Positions 56,942 to 64,000 of a stretch of DNA of 64,000 bases are shown here, one piece after another (the stretch's first letter is position 1; each line of letters starts with the position of its first letter). A program made the translations under genes and the position numbers. The DNA comes from Lichenicola sp964236105 (GTDB lineage: Bacteria; Pseudomonadota; Alphaproteobacteria; Acetobacterales; Acetobacteraceae): NCBI GenBank assembly GCA_964236105.1, contig CAXSBC010000002.1, positions 310,001 through 374,000 on the forward strand, written 5' to 3'. The notes beneath the pieces were generated by a model that was not told the origin of the DNA, searched no databases, and worked only from the letters and a program-made list of their open reading frames with translations.

Positions 56942-57038
56942 GATGCAGGTGGCCTCCGGCTGAACCCGAACGGTGAACAGGCAGAGAACCCTAGCCGTCC
57001 CGCGCGACGGGGAACAGCCTACAGCACGAGGAACCGGC

Positions 57039-57725
57039 ATGGCGGACACGGGCGGACACCACCAGTCGATCATCGCGCTGCTGCAGGGGGCGAAGGATTT
57101 CAACGTTTCGGTGTTCCCGGACAAGCGGGCGCTGTTCACCGACCTCGCGGAAGGCCAGGCGCCGCACACGCTGTTCATCGCCTGCGCCGACAGCCGGGTC
57201 AGCCCGAGCATGATCACGCAGCAGCCGCCCGGCGAGATGTTCGTGCTGCGCAACATCGGCAACATCGTGCCGACCTATGGCGAGATGCTCGACGGCGTGC
57301 CGGCGGCGATCGAGTATGCGGTGGTGGCACTGCGGGTGAAGCACATCATCGTCTGCGGCCATTCCGACTGCGGGGCGATGAAGGCCCTGCTGGACCCCGG
57401 CGTGCACCGGCTGGACGCGATGCCGATGGTGTCGAGCTGGCTGCGCAACGCGGAGGCGGCGCGCGCGACGGCGGCGGCGCTGTTCCCGCATGCCTGCGGC
57501 GCCGAGGCGGTGACGCGGCTCGCCGAGCAGAACGTGCTGCTGCAGCTCGATCATCTGCGCACCCATCCAACGGTCGCGGCACGGGTGGCGGAAGGGCGGC
57601 TGCTGCTGCAGGGCTGGCTCTACGACATCGCCACCGGCACCATCCAGGTGTTCGACGGGCGTTCGCGCCGCCCCCTCACGCTGGACGAGGCGATCGAGGC
57701 GCTGCGCGGCGGAGCCGCCGCTTGA
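57039..57725 (+). CDS. Beta-class carbonic anhydrase
   Basis: 228 residues. Interconverts CO2 and bicarbonate. Zinc ligands C49, H108 and C111 (CADSR and CGHSDCGAM) with the D51-R53 dyad. No signal peptide, so cytoplasmic. ATG at 57039 has GAGGAA 6 bases upstream; an in-frame ATG at 56973 is less likely. Divergent from bphP, about 130 bases between starts. Confidence 0.95.
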   Translation: MADTGGHHQSIIALLQGAKDFNVSVFPDKRALFTDLAEGQAPHTLFIACADSRVSPSMITQQPPGEMFVLRNIGNIVPTYGEMLDGVPAAIEYAVVALRVKHIIVCGHSDCGAMKALLDPGVHRLDAMPMVSSWLRNAEAARATAAALFPHACGAEAVTRLAEQNVLLQLDHLRTHPTVAARVAEGRLLLQGWLYDIATGTIQVFDGRSRRPLTLDEAIEALRGGAAA

Positions 57726-57727
57726 CC

Positions 57728-58642
57728 ATGACGCGCCGTCGCCGGCTGCGCTGGTGGCGGGCGCTGTGCGTCGGCGGCCTGCTTGGCGCGGCCGGCCCGA
57801 ACGGCGCCGCTGCCGTGGCCGACGGCCTCAAGATCGCCACCTGGAACATGGAATGGCTGACCAGCCGCAAGGCGGGCGACCCCGCGCTTCCCGACGATGC
57901 CGGTCCGAAGCGCGACCAGGACGTCGCCATCCTCGCCGGCTATGCCGCGCGCCTGCAGGCCGCGGTGGTGGCGCTCGAGGAGGTGGACAGCCCGGAGCTG
58001 GTGGCGCGGATCTTTCCGCCCGACCGCTACCGCATCCTGATCACCGGCGACCATGTGGTGCAGCGGGTGGCGCTGGTGGTGCGGCGCGACGTCGCGGTGG
58101 TGCGCAATCCGGACCTGGTGGCGCTGGACGTCAGCGCCGCCGGACAGCGCCACCTGCGCAGCGGGCTCGATGCGACCATCACCGCCGGCGGCACCACGAT
58201 CCGGCTGCTGGCGGTGCACCTGAAGAGCGGCTGCTGGGACGGGCCGCTGCAGGCCTCGAGCAAGAGCGCCTGCGTCGGGCTGTCGGCGCAGCTGCCGGTG
58301 CTGCAGGCCTGGATCGCGGCTAGGCGCGCGGAAGGCGTGCCGTTCCTGGTGCTGGGCGACTTCAACCGCCGGCTGAAGGCCGGCGACGCGATGCTGGAGC
58401 AGCTCGACGGCACGGCACCGCTGGCCGTGGCCACCGCCGGCCATGCCAGCCCGTGCTGGGGCGGGGAGGACTTCATCGACCAGATCCTGGCCGGCGGTCC
58501 GGCCAGGTCCTGGATGCAGCCGGACACGTTGCGGGTGATGGTGTATCGCGAGACCGATCCGGAGATGAAGGAACGGCTGTCCGACCATTGCCCGGTCTCG
58601 GTGCGGTTCCGGCTGCCGCAGGCGGCGGGCGGCCCGGCCTGA
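57728..58642 (+). CDS. Exported endonuclease/exonuclease/phosphatase family protein
   Basis: 304 residues. A basic N-terminus and hydrophobic core (about 1-30) form a signal peptide. The EEP fold has ATWNMEWL (N40), the ALEEVDS acid, LVLGDFN and the closing SDHCPV. Could cut nucleic acid or phosphoesters outside the cytoplasm; exact substrate unknown. ATG lies 2 bases after the carbonic anhydrase stop, so they share a transcript. Confidence 0.88.
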   Translation: MTRRRRLRWWRALCVGGLLGAAGPNGAAAVADGLKIATWNMEWLTSRKAGDPALPDDAGPKRDQDVAILAGYAARLQAAVVALEEVDSPELVARIFPPDRYRILITGDHVVQRVALVVRRDVAVVRNPDLVALDVSAAGQRHLRSGLDATITAGGTTIRLLAVHLKSGCWDGPLQASSKSACVGLSAQLPVLQAWIAARRAEGVPFLVLGDFNRRLKAGDAMLEQLDGTAPLAVATAGHASPCWGGEDFIDQILAGGPARSWMQPDTLRVMVYRETDPEMKERLSDHCPVSVRFRLPQAAGGPA

Positions 58643-58665
58643 CGCGGCCGCACCGCCCGCGCTCG

Positions 58666-59493
58666 TCAGAAGCTGTTGTCGCCGCCGCCGTCGAAGCCGC
58701 CACCATCGCCGCCGCCGCCGCCAAATCCGCCATCGCCGCCGTTGTTGAAGTCCGGGTCGATGTCGCCGCCGGCATTGCCGAACGGATCGCCGCCGGCGCC
58801 GCCGCCGCCGAAGCCGCCGTCAGCCGCGTCGCCGTAGTTGTTGTTGACGATGGTCTCGCCGCCACCGCCGAAGCCGCCGCCCATGCCACCCCCCATGCCG
58901 CCGCCCATGCCGTGGCCGCTGAACATGTCCATCAGCACGTTGCCGGCGACCACGCCGCCGGCGACGCCGGCGGCGGTGCTGAGTGCCGAGCCCAGGAAGC
59001 CGGAACCCTGGCGCTGGAACATTCCCGGCTGGTAGCCGGGCGGATAGCTCGGCTGCGGCGGCGGCGCGCCCTGGTAGCCGCCCTGCTGCGGATAGCCCTG
59101 GGCCGGCTGCCCGCCCCAGCGCGGCGGCGGCGCCTGGTTCTGCTGCTGGCCGCCGCCGAACAGGCTGCCGAAGAAGCCTCCGCTTCTTTGCTGCGGCTGC
59201 TGCTGCGGGCTCTGCTGCTGCTGCTGCGCCTGCTGCAGCTCCCATTCCAGCCGCTTGATGCGGTTCTGCGACTCCGCCAGTGCCGCTTCCTGCACCACCG
59301 CCATCTGGGTGATGCGATACGGCGCCTCGGGATAGCGCTGGAAGCTGTCGCGGATGGTGCGGTCGGCGTCGGGATCGAGTGCCGGTAGGTTCGACTGCGT
59401 CGCCGGCACGCTGCCGAAGCCGCCGGAGGATTGCGGGCTGCCGCCGACGCGGGCGACGAAGCGCTCGATGAGGTCGCGTTCTTCGTTGGTCAT
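58666..59493 (-). CDS. DUF2076 protein, Gly/Gln-rich
   Basis: 275 residues. The conserved N-terminal helical part (MTNEERDLIERFVARV, later YRITQMAVVQEAAL) is the DUF2076 signature. It is followed by a glutamine-rich coil, a Gly/Pro/Tyr-rich region, a short hydrophobic stretch (about 167-185) and a tail of glycine repeats with Asp and Asn. Similar proteins are periplasmic ligand-binding-like of unknown role. Convergent with the EEP gene and divergent from glyQ. Confidence 0.88.
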   Translation of the reverse strand: MTNEERDLIERFVARVGGSPQSSGGFGSVPATQSNLPALDPDADRTIRDSFQRYPEAPYRITQMAVVQEAALAESQNRIKRLEWELQQAQQQQQSPQQQPQQRSGGFFGSLFGGGQQQNQAPPPRWGGQPAQGYPQQGGYQGAPPPQPSYPPGYQPGMFQRQGSGFLGSALSTAAGVAGGVVAGNVLMDMFSGHGMGGGMGGGMGGGFGGGGETIVNNNYGDAADGGFGGGGAGGDPFGNAGGDIDPDFNNGGDGGFGGGGGDGGGFDGGGDNSF

Positions 59494-59660
59494 GTTGGCT
59501 GATCCGATGGATGCGTTGCTGGAAGGTCGTGATCTGCGATGTTTCCGTCAAGGCGGGGCCGGCCGGCGCCCGGACGCCGCCGGTTCCTTGCTGGCAAAAC
59601 AGGGCAACCCTATGGTGCGGCCCCCGGGCCTTCGCCGGGGTTCTGGGAGATCCACACGGC

Positions 59661-60590
59661 ATGGCGACGGCCCCAGCCCCTGCCCCCGCATCGCCTGCAC
59701 CCTCGCGCGGCGCCGGACCGGTCCCGGATCGGCGGCGGCGCGGCCTGTCGTTCCAGGAGCTGATCCTGACGCTGCACCGGTTCTGGGCCGAGCGCGGCTG
59801 CGCGATCCTGCAGCCCTACGACAGCGAGGTCGGCGCCGGCACGCTGCATCCGGCCACCAGCCTGCGGGCGCTGGGCCCGCGCCCGTGGCGCACCGCCTAC
59901 GTGCAGCCCTGCCGGCGGCCCTCGGACGGGCGCTACGGCGAGAACCCGAACCGGCTGCAGCACTACTACCAGTACCAGGTGCTGCTGAAGCCCGGTCCCG
60001 AGGACAGCCAGGCGCTGCTGCTCGACAGCTACCGCGCCATCGGCATCGACCCGCTCGAGCACGATATCCGCTTCGTCGAGGATGACTGGGAGAACCCGAC
60101 CATCGGCGCCTGGGGGCTCGGCTGGGAGGTCTGGTGCGACGGCATGGAGGTGACGCAGTTCACCTACTTCCAGCAGGTCGGCGGCATCGCCACCGTGCTG
60201 CCGTCGACCGAACTCACCTACGGGCTGGAGCGGCTGGCGATGTACGTGCAGGACGTGGAGAACGTCTACGAGCTCGACTTCAACGGCCAGGGACTGAGCT
60301 ACGGCGACGTGTTCCTGCGCGCCGAGCGCGACTACTCCAGGCACAACTTCGAGCTGGCCGACACCGGGATGCTGCTGCGCCACTTCGCCGATGCGGAGAA
60401 GGAGAGTGCCGCCCTGGTGCGGCACGGCGTGGCGCAGCCGGCCTACGACCAGTGCCTGAAGGCGAGCCACCTGTTCAACCTGCTCGATGCGCGCGGGGTG
60501 ATCTCGGTGGCCGAGCGCGCCGCCTTCATCGGGCGGGTGCGCACGCTGGCGCGGGGCTGTGCCGAGGAATGGCTGCGGGGCGAGGCCTGA
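59661..60590 (+). CDS. glyQ: Glycyl-tRNA synthetase alpha subunit
   Basis: 309 residues. Catalytic subunit of the bacterial alpha2-beta2 enzyme. Typical segments FQELILTLHRFWAERGCAILQPYD, GAGTLHPATSLRALG and VQPCRRPSDGRYGENPNRLQHYYQ are intact. The first 35 residues are a Pro/Ala/Arg extension. The ATG at 59661 has GGGAG about 13 bases upstream. Four bases separate its stop from glyS. Confidence 0.96.
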   Translation: MATAPAPAPASPAPSRGAGPVPDRRRRGLSFQELILTLHRFWAERGCAILQPYDSEVGAGTLHPATSLRALGPRPWRTAYVQPCRRPSDGRYGENPNRLQHYYQYQVLLKPGPEDSQALLLDSYRAIGIDPLEHDIRFVEDDWENPTIGAWGLGWEVWCDGMEVTQFTYFQQVGGIATVLPSTELTYGLERLAMYVQDVENVYELDFNGQGLSYGDVFLRAERDYSRHNFELADTGMLLRHFADAEKESAALVRHGVAQPAYDQCLKASHLFNLLDARGVISVAERAAFIGRVRTLARGCAEEWLRGEA

Positions 60591-60594
60591 GCCG

Positions 60595-62655
60595 ATGCCC
60601 GAACTGTTTCTCGAGCTGTTCTGCGAGGAGATCCCGGCGCGCATGCAGGCGCGCGCCGCCGACGACCTGGCCCGGCTGGCCTGCGAGGCGCTGGCGCCGC
60701 TCGCGCCGGCAGGCGCGCAGTCCTGGTCCGGGCCGCGCCGGATCGCGCTCAGCCTGACGGTGTCGGCAGGCGTGGCGGCCAGTGCCGCCAGCGAGCGCGG
60801 CCCGCGCGAGGGGGCGCCGGAGCAGGCGCTGGCCGGCTTCCTGCGCAAGCATGGCGCCGACCGCGACGCGCTCAGCCTGCAGAACGGCTTCTGGGTGCTG
60901 TCGCGACGAACGCCGGCGATCGAGGCGGGGGCCCTGGTGACGACCGCGCTGCCTGCCCTGCTGCGCCGGTTCCCCTGGCCGAAATCGATGCGCTGGGGTG
61001 CGACCAGCGCCTTCACCTGGGTGCGTCCGCTGCGCCGGATCGCGTGCCTGCTGGACGGGACGGTGGTGCCGTTCAGGCTTGTCGACGGCGAGGATGACGG
61101 GCACGGGCTGGTCGCCGCCGACCTCACCGAGGGCCACCGGTTCCTGTCCCCGGGGCCGATCGCGATCGGCTGCGCCGCCGACTGGCGCCGGAACCTCGCC
61201 GCCGCCCACGTGGTGGTGGACGCGGCCGAGCGGCGCGGGCTGATCGCGGAGGGCATCGCCCAGGCGGCGGCTGCCGAGGGGCTGCTGGTGGTGCCGGACG
61301 AGGGGCTGCTGGACGAGGTGGCCGGGCTGGTCGAGTGGCCGGTGCCGCTGATCGGCCGCATCGGCGACGCCTTCATGGACCTGCCGCGCGAGGTGATGCA
61401 GGTCTCGATGCGGGTGAACCAGCGCTATTTCGCGCTGCGCCGCATCGACGGCAGCACGGCACCCAGCTTCGCGTTCGTCGCGAACACGGTTCCCGCCGAC
61501 GGCGGCGCCGCGATCGTCGCCGGCAACGAGCGCGTGCTGCGCGCGCGCTTCGCCGATGCGCGGCACTTCTGGGACCTCGACCGCAGGACGGCGCTCGGCG
61601 ACCGGATCGCAGCGCTCGACGGGGTGACGTTCCACGCCAGGCTCGGCACCCAGGGCGAGCGGGCGCGGCGGCTGGAGCGGCTCGCCTCCCTGATCGCGCC
61701 GGCCGTCGCCGCCGATGCCGGCCTGGCGGCGCGCGCCGGACTGCTGGCCAAGGCGGACCTCGCCACCGGCATGGTCGGCGAGTTTCCCGAGCTGCAGGGG
61801 GTGATGGGCGGCTACTACGCCCGCCACGACGGCGAGTCGGACGCGGTGGCGCAGGCCATCGCCGAGCACTACCAGCCGCGCGGCCCGGGCGACGCGGTCC
61901 CGGACGCGCCGGTGTCGGTGGCGGTCGCGCTGGCCGACAAGATCGACACGCTGGCGGGCTTCTTCGCCGCCGGGGAGAAGCCGGGCGGGTCGGGCGACCC
62001 CTACGCGCTGCGCCGTGCGGCACTCGGCGTGATCCGGATCGTGCGGGAGAACCGGCTGCGGCTCGATCTCGACGCGCTGTTCGCCGCCGCGGCGAGCCTG
62101 TATCCGGCGCCGCTGTCGGGCAGCGCCGAGCTGGCGCTGCTGCCGGGCTTCATCGGCGAGCGGCTGCGCGTGCAGCTGCGGGCCGAGGGCGCGCGGCACG
62201 ACGTGCTGGCGGCGGTGTCTGCGGCCGGGTCGGACCCGGACCTCACCCGCCTGCTGGCCCGGACCGATGCGGTAGCCGCCCTGCTCGGCACCGAGGACGG
62301 GCGCAACCTGCTGGTGGCGGCCAGGCGCGCTGCCAACATCCTGCGCATCGAGGAGAAGAAGGACGGGCCGCACGACGCGGCGCCCGACCCTGCTTTGCTG
62401 GTGCAGGAGGAGGAGCGCCGGCTGGCGGCAGCGCTCGGCGAGGTGCGGCCGGCGATCGACGCGGCGCTGGCTGCGGAAGAGTACGAGCGCGCCATGGCCG
62501 CGATGGCCGGGCTGCGCACGCCGCTCGACCTGTTCTTCGATGCGGTGACGGTGAATGCCGAGGATGCGGGCCTGCGTCGCAACCGGCTCAGGCTGCTGTC
62601 GCAGACGCGGGCGACGATGACGCGGATCGCCGACTTCGCCCAGATCGAGGGCTAG
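60595..62655 (+). CDS. glyS: Glycyl-tRNA synthetase beta subunit
   Basis: 686 residues. Begins MPELFLELFCEEIPARMQ, the invariant start. Contains GPRRIALS, MRWGATSAFTWVRPLRRI, the HD-like DLATGMVGEFPELQG and YYARHDGE, and the C-terminal anticodon-binding region ending LFFDAVTVNAED. Its stop codon overlaps the convergent FAD gene's stop within CTAG (62652-62655). Confidence 0.96.
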   Translation: MPELFLELFCEEIPARMQARAADDLARLACEALAPLAPAGAQSWSGPRRIALSLTVSAGVAASAASERGPREGAPEQALAGFLRKHGADRDALSLQNGFWVLSRRTPAIEAGALVTTALPALLRRFPWPKSMRWGATSAFTWVRPLRRIACLLDGTVVPFRLVDGEDDGHGLVAADLTEGHRFLSPGPIAIGCAADWRRNLAAAHVVVDAAERRGLIAEGIAQAAAAEGLLVVPDEGLLDEVAGLVEWPVPLIGRIGDAFMDLPREVMQVSMRVNQRYFALRRIDGSTAPSFAFVANTVPADGGAAIVAGNERVLRARFADARHFWDLDRRTALGDRIAALDGVTFHARLGTQGERARRLERLASLIAPAVAADAGLAARAGLLAKADLATGMVGEFPELQGVMGGYYARHDGESDAVAQAIAEHYQPRGPGDAVPDAPVSVAVALADKIDTLAGFFAAGEKPGGSGDPYALRRAALGVIRIVRENRLRLDLDALFAAAASLYPAPLSGSAELALLPGFIGERLRVQLRAEGARHDVLAAVSAAGSDPDLTRLLARTDAVAALLGTEDGRNLLVAARRAANILRIEEKKDGPHDAAPDPALLVQEEERRLAAALGEVRPAIDAALAAEEYERAMAAMAGLRTPLDLFFDAVTVNAEDAGLRRNRLRLLSQTRATMTRIADFAQIEG

Positions 62656-63806
62656 GCTCCCGCGGCACCGACCGGCAGCACGCCGCTCCGTCGCAAGGCC
62701 GCGTCCGGCACGCGGGTGGCGGCGGCGACCAGGGCCGCCAGCGACGGCCACCGCCGCATGGCCGCCACCGCCACCGGCTGCAGCGGACGCCGCACCGCGC
62801 AGAGCGACAGCGCGGCCGCGCCGGCGACCCGGGCGCCGACGTCGCGCCTGATCGCGGCCTGCAGCGCCGATGGCGGGGCGCCCTGCCCGAGCAGCGTCGC
62901 CGCCAGTGCCGCGCCGTGCAGGGCGATCGACATGCCGTCGCCGGTGAAGGACGGGATCACCGCGGACTGGTCGCCGAGACGCCAGACGGCGCGGCCCGGC
63001 TCGTCCTCCGCGCCGGCCATGAAGCCGTAGGGGATGCCGGCGATGCTCAGCGGCCGCGACTGCACCGGCTCGGCACCGATGAGCCGACGCCCGAGCAGGG
63101 GCGAATCGTCGCAGGCCGCGCGCAGCACGTCCGGCCAGGTGCCGCCAAGCCGTTGCAGGCGGGAGCGCCGGATCAGCAGGCACAGGGTGGCCTGCGCCTG
63201 CTCGACCAGCTGCAGCCCGGCATAGCCGCCGCCGAACAGCATCAGCTCGACATGGCCCTCGAGGGCGCGGCGCTGCTCCGGCGCCAGGCGCAGATGCAGC
63301 TTGAAGCCGACCAGATCGTCCTGCCGGCCCGGGCCGCGCTTCCAGCCGCGCAGATCGTGCTTGCCGGTGGCGAGGACCGCGTGCGGCGCGTCGATCAGCC
63401 GGCCATCCTCCAGACGCAGCCGGTGTCCGCCCGCGTGCGGCTCCAGCGCCTGCACGCGGCGGCCGCGCAGCAGGCTGGCGCCGGCTTCCGCCGCCTTGCC
63501 GAGCAGCGCCTCGTCCAGCAGCCGGCGGGACAGGCCGATCCCCTGGAACGGCAGCGCGGCCTCGGCGACGGCGCCGCCGGCGCACAGGCGGACGCGACCG
63601 ATCGCGTGTCCGCCCAGGGCCGACGGATCGATGTCGAGCGCCCGCAGATGCAGCACCGCCTCGCGCGACAGGAACTCGCCGCAGACCTTGTCGTGCGCTT
63701 GGGCCTCGCGCTCGATCAGCACCACGCGCCGGCCCTGCAGGGCGGTGCGCGTGGCGAGCGCCGCTCCCGCCAGGCCGCCGCCGATCACCGCGATGTCGGG
63801 GGTCAT
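62652..63806 (-). CDS. FAD-dependent oxidoreductase (geranylgeranyl reductase-like flavoprotein)
   Basis: 384 residues. N-terminal FAD motif AVIGGGLAGAALA, the EREAQAHDKVCGEFLS segment common in geranylgeranyl reductase-like monooxygenases, and GDQSAVIPSFTGDGMSIALHG for the second FAD contact. ATG overlaps the methyltransferase stop as ATGA. Paired genes of this kind often serve alkylresorcinol or quinone tailoring, which is inference here. Confidence 0.87.
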   Translation of the reverse strand: MTPDIAVIGGGLAGAALATRTALQGRRVVLIEREAQAHDKVCGEFLSREAVLHLRALDIDPSALGGHAIGRVRLCAGGAVAEAALPFQGIGLSRRLLDEALLGKAAEAGASLLRGRRVQALEPHAGGHRLRLEDGRLIDAPHAVLATGKHDLRGWKRGPGRQDDLVGFKLHLRLAPEQRRALEGHVELMLFGGGYAGLQLVEQAQATLCLLIRRSRLQRLGGTWPDVLRAACDDSPLLGRRLIGAEPVQSRPLSIAGIPYGFMAGAEDEPGRAVWRLGDQSAVIPSFTGDGMSIALHGAALAATLLGQGAPPSALQAAIRRDVGARVAGAAALSLCAVRRPLQPVAVAAMRRWPSLAALVAAATRVPDAALRRSGVLPVGAAGA

Positions 63807-64000
63807 GCCCGCAGGCGGGTCACGCACAGGCGGAACGGCACCCGCCAGCGGATCTGCGCGTCGGTTTCGGCCAGGCCCGCCTGCGACAGCAGCCGGCGCC
63901 AGTCGGACCGCACGAAGGCGCGCGCGATCGAGACCGGGCCGTCATGCTGCACGAAGCGGTGCCAGCCTGCCGCGCGCGACCAGATCCGGAAGCCGGCATG
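63803..64000 (-). CDS. C-terminal fragment of a probable methyltransferase (runs off the window)
   Basis: 65 codons before the stop, ending WRVPFRLCVTRLRA. The visible part (HDGPVSIARAFVRSDWRRLLSQAGL) matches the last strands of class I SAM-dependent methyltransferases of the UbiE type. The catalytic half lies beyond the window edge. Overlaps the FAD gene by 4 bases. Confidence 0.65.
   Translation of the reverse strand, partial: HAGFRIWSRAAGWHRFVQHDGPVSIARAFVRSDWRRLLSQAGLAETDAQIRWRVPFRLCVTRLRA

Noticed and set aside
60526..63585. A 1019-codon open frame on the minus strand across glyS and the FAD gene
   Set aside because: Antisense of glyS and out of frame in the FAD gene; composition is Arg/Gly/His-rich with no domain.

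Overview
The window is a GC-rich alphaproteobacterial chromosome segment. It is most likely from the Acetobacteraceae (Rhodospirillales/Acetobacterales). The evidence is the Tol-Pal/RuvAB/YebC gene order, the fused shikimate kinase/dehydroquinate synthase, the GNAT-MutT fusion, the COG4111-type NAD regulator and an OmpA/GtrA/accA/xerD neighbourhood typical of the group. It is dense housekeeping DNA with a few accessory patches. I saw no insertion sequence, prophage, CRISPR array, rRNA or convincing tRNA.

Layout. 0-10 kb: ahpD, then a leftward run of cpoB, tilS, ftsH, folP, glmM, thiD and a retropepsin-like lipoprotein gene. These cover tRNA-Ile lysidine formation, membrane proteolysis, folate, cell-wall sugar and thiamine steps. 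9.4-16 kb: the leftward ruvA-ruvB-ybgC-tolQ-tolR-tolA-tolB-pal cluster, closed by a strong terminator after pal. 16-18.8 kb: a LysR regulator divergent from a Tat-exported bicupin oxalate decarboxylase, plus a tiny lipoprotein, placed between ruvA and ruvC. 18.8-23 kb: ruvC, yebC and secA. 23-28.4 kb: rightward parvulin isomerase, argJ, RDD membrane protein, Rieske oxygenase and the GNAT-MutT fusion. 28.6-30 kb: two overlapping DUF2382 stress genes ending at a hairpin. 30-33.6 kb: DUF4336 protein, an SMP-30 gene with a probable frameshift, a CinA-type protein and a small unknown protein. 33.6-39.7 kb: accA, xerD and a small membrane protein leftward; aroKB, ompA and gtrA rightward. 39.7-44 kb: a spore-photoproduct-lyase-like radical SAM gene, SirB1, a frameshifted BLUF photoreceptor gene and a PAS-GGDEF-EAL gene. 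44-51 kb: MAPEG, alaS and the tightly overlapped nadA-nadB-nadC operon. 51-57 kb: a GlcG-like protein and a leftward, translationally coupled set: bacteriophytochrome, response regulator, hybrid kinase and the NAD regulator nadQ. 57-64 kb: beta-carbonic anhydrase, an exported EEP hydrolase, DUF2076 protein, glyQS, an FAD oxidoreductase and the tail of a methyltransferase.

How parts fit together. The most notable arrangement is the light-signalling set. A biliverdin-type phytochrome with all expected chromophore residues is coupled by overlapping stop/start codons to a response regulator, a REC-kinase hybrid and the predicted repressor of NAD synthesis. The nad operon lies about 1.1 kb downstream and has a 23-bp palindrome across the nadA start, a good candidate operator. 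A second light-linked pair (BLUF plus c-di-GMP enzyme) sits 10 kb away, but its BLUF frame is broken by what looks like a one-base deletion. The link between light sensing and NAD metabolism is inferred from gene order only.

Two apparent single-base frameshifts (SMP-30 and BLUF) may be true lesions or assembly errors. Three genes (tolQ, the phytochrome response regulator and bphP) appear to use TTG starts; in the first two, a strong AGGAGG decides the call.
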